DNA from: Acidobacteriota bacterium
Lineage (GTDB): Bacteria; Acidobacteriota; Terriglobia; Terriglobales; Acidobacteriaceae
Assembly (NCBI GenBank): GCA_021846275.1
Contig: JAJZBZ010000009.1
Coordinates: 1-64,000 of the forward strand
Direction of reading: 5' to 3'
DNA: 64,000 nt
Shown here: piece by piece, positions 1-10,242 of the stretch
How the letters are laid out: each line of letters starts with the position of its first letter
How positions within the stretch are numbered: position 1 is the stretch's first letter
Notes under the pieces: generated by a model
Database searches by the model: none
Told to the model about the DNA's origin: nothing
What the model saw: only the letters and a program-made list of their open reading frames with translations
Translations under genes and position numbers: made by a program

Positions 1-2
1 GC

Positions 3-188
3 GAAGCCAGGAAGCGCAAGCCTGGATACAAAGCCCGGCGCTGGGTCGTGGAGCGAACCCATTCCTGGCTGAACCGCTTTCGCAAACTGCTGGTCAGTTT
101 CGAGAAAACAGAAGCCAGCTACATGGCTCTACTCTCCTTGGCGGCCGCTTTGATCTGCCGGAGGCAGACGAGCACTATTCACGGATAA
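3..188 (+). CDS. IS5-family transposase, 3' end only (window edge)
   Basis: Reading frame 3 is open from the window edge and gives about 61 residues ending at TAA 186-188. The residues RRWVVERTHSWLNRFR followed by ALLSLAAALICRR match the C-terminal catalytic-glutamate region (VERT..WL.R) of DDE transposases of the IS5/IS427 type. Only the end of the gene is inside the window, so whether the element is intact cannot be judged. It converges on lipA, whose stop lies 18 bases further on, so the element probably inserted just downstream of lipA. I could not define its terminal inverted repeat with confidence. Confidence 0.8.
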   Translation, partial: EARKRKPGYKARRWVVERTHSWLNRFRKLLVSFEKTEASYMALLSLAAALICRRQTSTIHG

Positions 189-206
189 GTTCTTATGAAA
201 CACGCT

Positions 207-1109
207 CTAATATCTGACAGAAGCCGTCGAAGCAGCCTGTTCGTGTGCGTGATAGCTGGACCGGACGAGCGGACCGGACTCGACGTGGCGGAAGCCCATC
301 GCCATGGCTTCGGACTTGAGATCGGCGAACTCGGCAGGGGTGTAAATCCGCTTCATCGGCAGGTGGTCGCGGGAGGGTCGGAGATACTGACCGACGGTGA
401 GGATGTCGCAGCCGACTGCGGCGAGATCGCGAAAGACCGCCAGCAGTTCGCGCGTCTCCTCGCCCAGTCCGACCATCACGCCGGACTTCGTTACGCCCGC
501 CGGGTTTACCTCCTTCGCGTACTCCAGCAGCCGCAGCGTACGCTCGTAGCGCGCGCCGGAGCGCACGACGCGATAGAGCCGCGGGACGGATTCCGTGTTG
601 TGATTGAGCACCTCGGGCTGTGCCTCGACCACGGTGCGAATCGCCGCCTCATCGCCTTGAAAATCCGGAATCAGCACCTCGACGCGGCAGCCGGGCGCGG
701 CGCGGCGAATCTCCTCGATCACGCGGGCAAACATTCGCGCGCCGCCCATCAGATCGTCATCGCGATTCACGCTGGTAATTACCGCGTGGCGCAGGCCAAG
801 CTGCGCCACGGCCTCGGCCACGCGACGCGGCTCGTCCCAGTCGAGCGGCTCCGGCTTGCCCTTGGGCACGGCGCAGAATCCGCAGCGCCGCGTACACAGG
901 TTGCCGAGCATCATGAAGGTCGCCGTCCTGTGTTGCCAGCACTCGCCGATATTCGGGCAGTGCGCGCTCTCGCAGACCGTGTGCAACCCCAGCGAGCGCG
1001 CCAGACGCTTCAGGCTGTGGTAGTTCTCGCCCATCGGCGCGGGCGCGCGCAGCCACTCCGGCTTGGGAGCGGCCACACGGCGCGCCGGTTCAATCTGGAC
1101 AAGCTCCAT
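207..1109 (-). CDS. lipA: Lipoyl synthase
   Basis: Radical SAM enzyme that inserts two sulfur atoms into octanoyl groups on lipoyl domains of 2-oxoacid dehydrogenases and the glycine cleavage H protein. At 300 residues it has the usual family length. The auxiliary cluster cysteines are C46, C51 and C57 (CX4CX5C). The radical SAM cysteines are C72, C76 and C79 (CX3CX2C in CTRRCGFC). The C-terminal VRSSYHA motif, whose serine binds the auxiliary cluster in LipA, is present. Translation starts at ATG 1109 behind a GGAAG. The 3' end is almost touched by the IS5-type transposase at 3-188, but the last residues still look like a natural LipA tail. No lipB is present nearby. Confidence 0.96.
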   Translation of the reverse strand: MELVQIEPARRVAAPKPEWLRAPAPMGENYHSLKRLARSLGLHTVCESAHCPNIGECWQHRTATFMMLGNLCTRRCGFCAVPKGKPEPLDWDEPRRVAEAVAQLGLRHAVITSVNRDDDLMGGARMFARVIEEIRRAAPGCRVEVLIPDFQGDEAAIRTVVEAQPEVLNHNTESVPRLYRVVRSGARYERTLRLLEYAKEVNPAGVTKSGVMVGLGEETRELLAVFRDLAAVGCDILTVGQYLRPSRDHLPMKRIYTPAEFADLKSEAMAMGFRHVESGPLVRSSYHAHEQAASTASVRY

Positions 1110-1188
1110 GCTTCCATTCTAGCCGCCAGGGCCGGCGCAGCCGGACTGAGCGAAGACCAGCACAGTGCGCGCACAGTCTGCCTGCCGG

Positions 1189-3291
<2,103 letters not shown>

Positions 3292-3396
3292 GCGGCAAGA
3301 GTACATCGCCTCCATTCGTTTGCAAACTGAAAAATCACGCCAGCAAGCCGCCTGAGCCGTGGATACCGTAGACTAAAGGCAGGAAGGCAGGTCATT

Positions 3397-4371
3397 TTGC
3401 GTCTCAACCCCACTCGTCTTGTGTTTTTCGCTCTGCTCGCTCTCTCCGCGGCCTCCGTCGGCTGCAAGGCTCAGAACTCCGCTCCGACGACGATTCAGGA
3501 TCCGGCGCTCGCGCGCAGCATTGAAGTTCTGGTCCGCTCTCAGTTCAACGTGCCGCCCGACTACGAGATCACCCTCGGACCGCGCACGCCGAGCAAGATT
3601 CCCGGCTATGACACGCTTCAGGTCACGCTGGGGCGCAACGGGCGAACCACCTCGACCAACTTCCTCATCTCGACGGACAACAAGACGCTCGCCCGCCTGG
3701 ATACATTTGATCTGGCCGGAATGCCTTCGCGCAACATTCCGATCACGGGTCGACCGATTCGCGGCAATCCCGACGCAAAGGTCACCGTGATCAGCTTTGA
3801 CGATCTGGAGTGCCCGTTCTGCGCGGCCATGCACCGCGAACTCTTTCCCGACACGCTCAACCACTACGGCGGCCTCGTCCGCTTTGTCTACAAGGATGAT
3901 CCGCTGGTCGAGATTCATCCCTGGGCCATGCACGCGGCCGTCGATGCCAACTGCATCGCCGCGCAGAACGGCAAAGCCTACTGGAATTACGTCGACTACC
4001 TTCACGCGCACGGAGACGAGGTGACCGGCACCGAGCACAATCTGCAGAAGAGCTACGCCACGCTGGACCGCATCGCCGACGATCAGGTCAAGCCCTACGG
4101 GCTGAACGCTACAACGCTCGACGCGTGCATCGCCAAGCAGGATGAGACCACGATTCGCCAATCGATGCACGAGGCCGACTCGCTCGGCGTCGATGGAACG
4201 CCGTCGCTGTTCATCGACGGCGAACACATCAACGGAGCCGTGCCGACGGCACAGGTCTGGCTGGTCATCGACCGCGCGCTGCGCGCTGCCGGAGTGCAAC
4301 CGCCGCCGGAGCCGAGCGGCACGCCCGCACCGCAGGATCAGGGCGCAGCCAGCCAGACATCCGGACGCTGA
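3397..4371 (+). CDS. DsbA-like thioredoxin-fold lipoprotein
   Basis: 324 residues starting at TTG 3397, with a strong Shine-Dalgarno (AGGAAGGCAGG) just upstream. A lipoprotein signal peptide ends at a lipobox with Cys23 (SVGC). The middle region has an unassigned N-terminal domain. From about residue 115 onward there is a DsbA/DSBA-oxidoreductase domain with the redox motif CPFC at 139-142 and the cis-proline signature VDGTPSLFIDG. The expected role is thiol-disulfide exchange in the cell envelope. It lies directly upstream of a parvulin-type lipoprotein in the same direction, which suggests a shared role in folding exported proteins. Family assignment is firm; oxidase versus isomerase function is not decided by the sequence. 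Confidence 0.9.
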   Translation: MRLNPTRLVFFALLALSAASVGCKAQNSAPTTIQDPALARSIEVLVRSQFNVPPDYEITLGPRTPSKIPGYDTLQVTLGRNGRTTSTNFLISTDNKTLARLDTFDLAGMPSRNIPITGRPIRGNPDAKVTVISFDDLECPFCAAMHRELFPDTLNHYGGLVRFVYKDDPLVEIHPWAMHAAVDANCIAAQNGKAYWNYVDYLHAHGDEVTGTEHNLQKSYATLDRIADDQVKPYGLNATTLDACIAKQDETTIRQSMHEADSLGVDGTPSLFIDGEHINGAVPTAQVWLVIDRALRAAGVQPPPEPSGTPAPQDQGAASQTSGR

Positions 4372-4422
4372 GCCGGAATCTGACGCTTCGATGGGCCGTG
4401 GCGCGGGTTTATCCTGAAGGAC

Positions 4423-4473
4423 GAGGCTCTGGCGCGCCCGACCGACGCGCCAGCCTCGGCTGCGCTTGCAGCC
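4423..4473 (+). terminator. Two consecutive hairpins between DsbA-like and parvulin genes
   Basis: Arms 4423-4428 plus 4431-4436 pair with 4446-4457 (12 base pairs with a two-base bulge and a nine-base loop). Immediately after, GGCTGC 4458-4463 pairs with GCAGCC 4468-4473 across a four-base loop. No T tract follows. This could be a terminator, attenuator or transcript-stabilising structure between the two envelope genes. The second hairpin covers the TTG at 4466, which argues for the downstream start of the next gene. Confidence 0.4.
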
Positions 4474-4486
4474 CTGGGGGTATGAG

Positions 4487-5560
4487 TTGCCAGCAATTCG
4501 TCTTCGATCGACCGCGCATCGCACGCTCGCGCTCGCAGCTGCCTGCTCGGTACTCGCTCTTGTCGCATGCAACCAGACGCACTCGCCTGACGTGCTGGCC
4601 ACTGTGAATGGCAAACGAATCATGGCCGCGGACCTGGATCGCGTCTACAAGCAGACCGTTGGCGACACGACGCAGACTCCCTCCAGCGAGCAGGTGCAGA
4701 TCGTTCGCCTCAACATCCTGCACAGCCTCATCGACGATGAGATTCTGCAGCAGCGCGCCGCAAGGCTGAATCTCGTGGCCACCGACGAGGAAGTCAACGC
4801 CAAGCTCACCGACTACAAAGCGCCCTACACCCAGGAAGAGTTCAACCGCAAGCTCAAGGAAAAAGGTCTGACGCTCGATGAGTTCAAGGAAGACATCCGT
4901 CGCACGCTCACGCGCAACAAGCTGATCAACAAGGAAATTGAGTCGAAGATCACCATCACCGACGCTGAGATCAAGAGCTACTACGACCAGCACAAGAGCG
5001 AGTTCAACCTGATCGAGCCGCAGTATCATCTGGCCGAGATCGTCGTCACCGATCAGGCGGGCGGACAGGTGAACAATCTGCAGAACAGCAAGGCGACCAG
5101 CGACGCCGACGCCAGGAAAAAAATCCAGATGATCCGCAACCATCTGGACAGTGGTGAAGAGTTTTCCTCGGTGGCGATGAGCTACTCCGAAGACCCGTCC
5201 ACCAGCAGCAATGGCGGCGACCTCGGCTTCATTCTGGAGACGCCGCTCAAAACCCAGCATCCTGATGTGTTTGCCGCCGTCAGCAATCTGAAAGCGGGCG
5301 AAACCACCGAGACACTGCCCATCATCATGACTGACGGCAAGAACAAAAAAACCGTCGGCTACGCGATCTATGAACTGATCGAGCGTCGGCCCGCCGGACA
5401 GGGTCAGCTCAGCGATCCGCGTGTGCAGCAGAGCATCCGCCAGCAGCTTCGCGACAGCCACGCACAACTCCTCCAGCTTGCCTACGACGAGATGCTCCAC
5501 GACGAAGCCAAGGTACACAACTACCTGGCCGAAGACATCCTGAGAAAAGGCGTTCAGTAG
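4487..5560 (+). CDS. SurA/PpiD-like parvulin peptidyl-prolyl isomerase lipoprotein
   Basis: 357 residues from TTG 4487, preceded by GGGGG at 4476-4480. The frame is also open from TTG 4466, but the shorter start gives a standard lipoprotein signal peptide with Cys28 (ALVAC). Residues up to about 160 resemble the SurA N-terminal chaperone domain (VLATVNGKRIMAADLDR, then a long helical segment). A parvulin/rotamase domain follows, with YHLAEIVV near its start and the hallmark SEDPSTSSNGGDLGFI. It probably assists folding of outer membrane proteins in the periplasm. Its stop codon overlaps by seven bases the stop of the convergent permease gene. Confidence 0.9.
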   Translation: MPAIRLRSTAHRTLALAAACSVLALVACNQTHSPDVLATVNGKRIMAADLDRVYKQTVGDTTQTPSSEQVQIVRLNILHSLIDDEILQQRAARLNLVATDEEVNAKLTDYKAPYTQEEFNRKLKEKGLTLDEFKEDIRRTLTRNKLINKEIESKITITDAEIKSYYDQHKSEFNLIEPQYHLAEIVVTDQAGGQVNNLQNSKATSDADARKKIQMIRNHLDSGEEFSSVAMSYSEDPSTSSNGGDLGFILETPLKTQHPDVFAAVSNLKAGETTETLPIIMTDGKNKKTVGYAIYELIERRPAGQGQLSDPRVQQSIRQQLRDSHAQLLQLAYDEMLHDEAKVHNYLAEDILRKGVQ

Positions 5561-6369
5561 CTCTTCCAGAAGAAGTATCCCGCCATCGTGAAACCAATCA
5601 CCACGACGGCTGCGCGCAGCAGCTTCGGATTCAGCCGCTGCGCCACGCGCGACGATCCGTAACCGCCAATGCCGCAGGTAATCATCGCCGCCAGGCAGTA
5701 GCGCCACTCCACCTTGCCGCTGAAGACGAACAGCAGGCAGGCGATCCCGTTGGCCATCGTCGTCGAAACCACCTTCATCGCGTTCATCTGGTTCAGGTCT
5801 TCAAAGCCGAACAAGGAAAGCAACGAGATGATCAGGAAGCCCGCGCCCGCGCCAAAATATCCGATGTAAAAACAGACCACGGCCGTCATCGTCACCAGAG
5901 GCCAATATGGCTTTGCCCTGCTGCCGGCGCGGCTTTTTGCCTCGGCCCGCCGCTGCAGCCAGCGCGTCACCGGACCGCTGAAGGCGAAGATCAGCGCGGC
6001 CATCAGCAGCAGCCACGGGACTAATCTCATAAAGGTCATCGCCGGAGTATGCAGCAGCACCACCGCGCCCACCGTGCCGCCGACCAGTCCGGCAATCCCC
6101 ATCCAGAGCGCAAGGCGCGGATACTTGCGCACCTCTTCCCAGTAGCCGGCAATCGACATCAACTGCCCCGGCCACAGCGCAACCGTGTTGGTCGCGTTCG
6201 CCTGGATCGGGCCGATGCCAACCGCCAGCATCGCCGGAAAGCTGAGAAACGATCCACCGCCGGCCACGGCATTCAACGCGCCGGCAATGAACGCCGCCAC
6301 GGCAATCCACGGCAGCCGCCAGTTCACACTCTGCAGCCATTGGCCGCTGTCCACCAGAAGAAGATGCAT
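5554..6369 (-). CDS. TauE/SafE-family membrane permease (copy 2)
   Basis: 271 residues and strongly hydrophobic, with about eight membrane segments in two homologous halves. Each half contains a conserved glycine-rich loop: AGALNAVAGGGSFLSFPAML at the N-terminus and FYIGYFGAGAGFLIISLLS in the middle. This is the TauE/SafE (sulfite exporter-like, DUF81) family, whose members move small anions such as sulfite, sulfoacetate or sulfonates. The substrate here is unknown. The frame continues upstream without a plausible protein, so I take ATG 6369 preceded by GAGG. It lies 47 bases downstream of a paralogue in the same direction, so the two may form one operon or a paired transporter. Confidence 0.88.
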   Translation of the reverse strand: MHLLLVDSGQWLQSVNWRLPWIAVAAFIAGALNAVAGGGSFLSFPAMLAVGIGPIQANATNTVALWPGQLMSIAGYWEEVRKYPRLALWMGIAGLVGGTVGAVVLLHTPAMTFMRLVPWLLLMAALIFAFSGPVTRWLQRRAEAKSRAGSRAKPYWPLVTMTAVVCFYIGYFGAGAGFLIISLLSLFGFEDLNQMNAMKVVSTTMANGIACLLFVFSGKVEWRYCLAAMITCGIGGYGSSRVAQRLNPKLLRAAVVVIGFTMAGYFFWKSY

Positions 6370-6416
6370 CTCCCTCAGTGTAAGCGGCGAGACGCAGCCA
6401 CCATCCCAGGCCCGGC

Positions 6417-7205
6417 TCAGTGCGCGTAGTCTCTCCAGAAAAACCAGGCCGCCGTCACAAATCCGATCAGCGAAACGATATTCCGCATCCACACCGGATG
6501 CACCCTTCGCGAGGAGTGCGCCGCCAGATACCCGCCCAGCATCGCCAGCACGGCCATCATCCCGCACAGGCCCCACTCGATGTGCGCATGGAGGGCAAAC
6601 CAGACCACGGCAATGCCAATCGAAACCAGGCCATTGACCGTCTTCAGCGCGATCATCTCCTTCATCTCCGTGATGCCGCAGACGCCGATCCAGGCCATCA
6701 CCAGAAATCCGCCGCCCGCTCCAAAATACCCGACATAAGCGCTGATCACCGCAATCCCGGCCACCAGCCAGAACTCGGAAACCCTTGCCGCACGATGCCG
6801 ATTCACCCACCGCCCCAGCGGATCGCTGATGAAAAACATGAACGCCGCAAACAGCATCAGCCACGGCAGCAGGTGAAGAAACCGCTGGTTCGGGGTAAGC
6901 AGCAGAAGCCACGCGCCCACCAGGCCGCCCGCAAGCGAGGCCACCGCAAGCGGCACGATCCGATGCGCGTGCGACTTCAGATCATGCCGAAAGACGGCAA
7001 CCGAACTCCACTGCCCCGGCCATAACGCGACAATGTTCGTCGATTGAGCCGAAACGGAACTGAAACCACGGGCCTGCATGACGGAAAGAAGAATGGGCAA
7101 AGTCAGAAACGATCCGCCACCCGCCAGCGTGTTCAACACGCCAGCCCATAAAGAAGCAAAGAGGAGGCCTATAAACTGGAGGTTATGAGCAAGATAGGAT
7201 TGCAT
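6417..7205 (-). CDS. TauE/SafE-family membrane permease (copy 1)
   Basis: 262 residues, a paralogue of the next gene downstream. It shows the same two signature loops ([20 protein letters not shown] and [18 protein letters not shown]) and the shared ALWPGQ segment after the first half. ATG 7205 has TGAGGA just upstream on the minus strand. Together with copy 2 it forms a tandem pair of diverged permeases. Whether they act separately or together is not shown by the sequence, and no sulfur-metabolism genes lie beside them to hint at a substrate. Confidence 0.88.
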   Translation of the reverse strand: MQSYLAHNLQFIGLLFASLWAGVLNTLAGGGSFLTLPILLSVMQARGFSSVSAQSTNIVALWPGQWSSVAVFRHDLKSHAHRIVPLAVASLAGGLVGAWLLLLTPNQRFLHLLPWLMLFAAFMFFISDPLGRWVNRHRAARVSEFWLVAGIAVISAYVGYFGAGGGFLVMAWIGVCGITEMKEMIALKTVNGLVSIGIAVVWFALHAHIEWGLCGMMAVLAMLGGYLAAHSSRRVHPVWMRNIVSLIGFVTAAWFFWRDYAH

Positions 7206-7320
7206 TCCTCACTGTAGAGTGAGCGGCGGGGAATGCCAAGAAAAAAATCACCGCTCACCGAATCCGGCCGTAATACACTCACTCCAGCCCACGACCGCGG
7301 GCCGGAAACGAAAGGAAACC

Positions 7321-7941
7321 ATGACCGAACAACCGATGCAATGGAAGCGCCACGCCGCCTGTGCGCTGGCAATCACTCTGCTCGGCTGCCCTGCCCTCGT
7401 TCGTTCGGCTGCGGCACAGACGCCCACGTCGGCGGCAGCGCCCATGCCACAGGTCGCCGCGCCCATCCAGACCGCCTACGCCCTGCGCTACCAGGAGATC
7501 CGCCCCGGCAGTGGGCCCGCCGTTCAGCCCGGCCTGCTGCTCACCGTGCAATACACCGGCTGGCTCGCAGCCGACGGAACCAAATTCGACTCCTCGCGCG
7601 ACCGCGCCAGCGCGCAGTTCCCCTCCGGTGAGCCATTCCAGTTCCTGCTCGGCGCCCACCAGGTCATCGCGGGCTGGGATACCGGCCTCGTCGGCATGCG
7701 CGTCGGCGGCATCCGCCGCCTGCTCATCCCCTGGCAGCTTGCCTACGGCATGCGCGGCCGTCCGCCGGTGATCCCGCCGCAGGCCGATCTGGTCTTTGAT
7801 GTCGAACTGCTCGACGCCGCATCACCAGACACACCGGACGCAGCCGATACGGGGCCGCAGCAACCCGGCAACACTCCGCCCGCGCCGCCGCAGCCGCCCA
7901 CTCCGCCCGCACCGCCCACGCCGCCCGATCTGCGCTTCTGA
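7321..7941 (+). CDS. Secreted FKBP-type peptidyl-prolyl isomerase
   Basis: 206 residues from ATG 7321, with GAAAGGAAACC in front as ribosome binding site. A signal peptide ends around SAAAQ (residue 33). The FKBP domain spans roughly residues 55-168, with [17 protein letters not shown], the active-site [18 protein letters not shown], and [16 protein letters not shown]. The C-terminal 35 residues are a proline-rich tail ([17 protein letters not shown]) that may cross or contact the cell wall. It speeds cis-trans isomerisation of prolyl bonds in exported proteins. It is the third envelope-folding gene in this stretch after the DsbA-like and parvulin genes, although the permeases lie between. 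Confidence 0.93.
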   Translation: MTEQPMQWKRHAACALAITLLGCPALVRSAAAQTPTSAAAPMPQVAAPIQTAYALRYQEIRPGSGPAVQPGLLLTVQYTGWLAADGTKFDSSRDRASAQFPSGEPFQFLLGAHQVIAGWDTGLVGMRVGGIRRLLIPWQLAYGMRGRPPVIPPQADLVFDVELLDAASPDTPDAADTGPQQPGNTPPAPPQPPTPPAPPTPPDLRF

Positions 7942-8011
7942 GCGCGCGAGGATGGGTCGGTGTGGCGATGCCCGCTGCGGCCATGCCGGCTGCGGCGAAG
8001 CTGTCGGCGGC

Positions 8012-8022
8012 GTGTAAGACAC
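8012..8022 (+). repeat. TGTAAGACA-type near-palindrome upstream of coaD
   Basis: GTGTAAGACAC at 8012-8022 is an 11-base near-palindrome. A related GTGTCGGACA occurs at 8045-8054 in the same 190-base gap. The same core recurs four times at 8732-8791 on the other side of coaD. Repetition flanking a gene suggests binding sites for a regulator, but no regulator gene is adjacent. Confidence 0.45.
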
Positions 8023-8131
8023 ACCCGGCATCCCGTGCCCCCTCGTGTCGGACAAATGCGGGACACGTCGGCAAACTCCGTCCGGCGACTGGTGCATCGA
8101 CTACAATAAGCCTCGGCAGGAGGGCCGAATC

Positions 8132-8623
8132 ATGGGCGTGCGCGCCATCTATCCCGGAACCTTTGACCCGCCCACCAACGGCCACCTCGACCTGATTGCG
8201 CGCGGCGTGAAACTCTTCGAGCACCTCACCGTCGCCATCCTCAACAACCCCATCAAGAACCCGCTCTTCACCGTCAACGAGCGCGTCGAGATGATGCGCG
8301 AGGCCACCCGCCAGCTCGACAATGTCGCCGTTGAAACCTTCGACGGCCTCATGGTTGACTTCGCACGCCAGAAACAGGCCACCGCCGTCCTGCGCGGCAT
8401 CCGCGCCATCAGCGACTACGAGTACGAGTTCCAGATGGCGCTCATGAACCGCCGCCTCGCGCCCGAGGTCGAGACCGTCTTCCTCCAGCCCGCCGGACGC
8501 TACTCCTTCGTCAGCTCGCGCATGGTCAAGGAGGTCTTCAGCTTCGGCGGAGACATCACCGGCCTCGTTCCCGCCAACGTCCTCAAGCGTCTGCGCCGCC
8601 AGGCAAAACAATCCTCTCTCTGA
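8132..8623 (+). CDS. coaD: Pantetheine-phosphate adenylyltransferase
   Basis: 163 residues, the normal CoaD length. It transfers AMP from ATP to 4'-phosphopantetheine, the penultimate step of coenzyme A synthesis. The nucleotidyl-transfer motif lies at the N-terminus (YPGTFDPPTNGHLDLI, containing the TXGH-like NGH). RGIRAISDYEYE matches the conserved RGLR..DFEYE substrate-binding segment, and YSFVSSRMVKEVFSFGGD matches the ISS..VRE..  adenylate-binding region. ATG 8132 follows a good AGGAGGG. The frame extends further upstream, but the added residues are not CoaD-like. A TACAAT at 8101-8106 could be a -10 element, though I see no matching -35. Confidence 0.96.
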   Translation: MGVRAIYPGTFDPPTNGHLDLIARGVKLFEHLTVAILNNPIKNPLFTVNERVEMMREATRQLDNVAVETFDGLMVDFARQKQATAVLRGIRAISDYEYEFQMALMNRRLAPEVETVFLQPAGRYSFVSSRMVKEVFSFGGDITGLVPANVLKRLRRQAKQSSL

Positions 8624-8955
8624 GCGCGAAAAAACGCATCGATCTCCCGGCTTCCATTGTCCTCCGCGTCTTCGCGCGTCCGACAGATGTGCGACGCGCG
8701 TTCGGCAAATGGAATACCCGCGCAGGACGAATGTAAGACATGTAAGACAGCGGTAAGACATGCGTGCTACAAATGTCATCCGTGTCTTACACGCGATTTT
8801 TCACCCGGAAACGCTGCCGCCGACCGGCCGCCACGCTTCCCCCGAAACTCAGCAACCACGCACCCGTTGCCGCCGTATCATACTGCCGCAATCCACCACA
8901 AAAATCCCCGCCGAAACTGGCCGCCGCACGGCGAAATCGGTACACTGAAAGCATT
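8624..8955. other. Intergenic region between coaD and the aminotransferase
   Basis: 332 bases without a convincing gene. An open frame from 8764 runs into the aminotransferase, but its extra N-terminal residues are basic, proline-rich and unlike the family. The region holds the TGTAAGACA repeat cluster at 8732-8791 and probably the aminotransferase promoter (a TACACT lies at 8941-8946, 9 bases before the start codon). Confidence 0.5.
8732..8791 (+). repeat. Cluster of four TGTAAGACA repeats
   Basis: TGTAAGACA occurs at 8732-8740 and again immediately at 8741-8749. GGTAAGACA follows at 8752-8760, and the reverse complement TGTCTTACA lies at 8783-8791 within GTGTCTTACAC. The first three units have spacings of 9 and 11 bases, which puts them on nearly the same face of the helix. 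They lie 165-225 bases before the aminotransferase start, and a further copy is at 8013-8021 before coaD. Confidence 0.55.
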
Positions 8956-10152
8956 ATGTCCGTATCCGCTCCCGCTAAAGTTTTTGCCGACCGCATCGGT
9001 CGTATTGAAGTCTCCGCCACCATGGCCGTCGCCGCCGAAGCCACCAAACTGCGCGCCCAGGGCGCTCATCTGATCGACTTCGGCGCCGGCGAACCGCACT
9101 TCCCCACGCCGCAGCACATCAAGGACGCCGCCATCGCGGCCATACAGGCCAATTTCACGCGCTACACCGTCGTGCCCGGCATCGCCGACGTCCGCAAGGC
9201 CATCGTTGAGCGTCACGCCGCCGACTTCGGCTCCGACTACTCGATCGACGAGGCCATCTTCACCTCCGGCGGCAAGCTCGCGCTCTTCAACACCATCCAG
9301 GTGCTCATCGATCACGGCGACGAGGTCATCCTGCCCGTGCCCTACTGGGTCAGCTTCAAGGACATCATCCAGTACGCCGGCGGCAAGGTCGTCTTCCTCG
9401 AAACCGAAGAGTCGGAAGGCTTCCGCATCACCGCAGACGCGATTGAGGCCGCGATCACACCGCGCACCAGGGCCATCATCCTGAACTCGCCGTCCAATCC
9501 CGCCGGCAGCGTCGTTTCCGCGGAAGATCTGGAGCGCATCGTGCGCCTCGCCCATGATCGCGGCATCTACCTGCTGCTCGACGAGTGCTACGTCTATCTG
9601 AACTACGAGCAGAAGCCCGTCTCCGGCGGCAGCTTCACCTGGGCCAGGGAGCACCTGATCGTGCTCGGCTCGCTCTCGAAAACCTACTCCATGACCGGCT
9701 GGCGCGCCGGATACGCCCTCGGCCCGAAGCAGGTCATCGCCAATCTCTCCAAGCTCCAGTCGCAGTCCACCTCGAACGCCACCAGCTTCGTCCAGAAGGG
9801 TGCCATCGCCGCCCTGGCCGGCTCGCAGCAGTGCGTGGCCGAATTCCGCGCCGAGTTTCTGGATCTGCGCGACTACATCCTCGCCCAGGTGCGCACGCTC
9901 CCCAACGTCTCCTGCACCACGCCGGGCGGCGCGTTCTACGTCTACCCGAACTTCTCTCACTACATCGGCCGCAACGGCGTCCGCTCGGCCACGGAACTGG
10001 CCACGCGCCTGCTCCACGAGGCCCACGTCGTCGCCGTGCCGGGCGAGGCTTTTGGCACGCCGCATCACCTGCGCTTCTCCTACCCGGTCACGCGCGAAAC
10101 CATCGACGAGGGCGTGCGGCGCATCCGGCAGTTCCTCTCGACGCTCGGCTGA
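8956..10152 (+). CDS. Class I pyridoxal-phosphate aminotransferase (aspartate aminotransferase type)
   Basis: 398 residues, fold-type I. The PLP lysine is K242 in LGSLSKTYSMTGWRAGY. Conserved neighbours include NSPSNPAGSV (the NPTG-like cofactor loop), LLDECYVYL (Asp and Tyr binding PLP) and the C-terminal substrate arginine in LRFSY. The SKTYSMTGWR form is typical of the AspB subgroup of aspartate/prephenate aminotransferases, so transfer of the amino group of aspartate to 2-oxoglutarate is the likeliest reaction; exact specificity is open. ATG 8956 is chosen because homology starts at SAPAKVFADRIGRIEVSATM. The long repeat-bearing region upstream may regulate it. Confidence 0.9.
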   Translation: MSVSAPAKVFADRIGRIEVSATMAVAAEATKLRAQGAHLIDFGAGEPHFPTPQHIKDAAIAAIQANFTRYTVVPGIADVRKAIVERHAADFGSDYSIDEAIFTSGGKLALFNTIQVLIDHGDEVILPVPYWVSFKDIIQYAGGKVVFLETEESEGFRITADAIEAAITPRTRAIILNSPSNPAGSVVSAEDLERIVRLAHDRGIYLLLDECYVYLNYEQKPVSGGSFTWAREHLIVLGSLSKTYSMTGWRAGYALGPKQVIANLSKLQSQSTSNATSFVQKGAIAALAGSQQCVAEFRAEFLDLRDYILAQVRTLPNVSCTTPGGAFYVYPNFSHYIGRNGVRSATELATRLLHEAHVVAVPGEAFGTPHHLRFSYPVTRETIDEGVRRIRQFLSTLG

Positions 10153-10242
10153 GTCCGACGCAGACGCGCACCTCCGCAAATCCCCTGTCTGTGGCCCGCC
10201 CGGTTTGCCAGCGCGCTGCGAGCAGGCTATGATGACCTTTCC

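Noticed and set aside
8764-8955. N-terminal extension of the aminotransferase.
   Set aside because: The extra residues are basic and proline-rich, unlike the family, and the frame contains the repeat cluster; ATG 8956 begins the homology.
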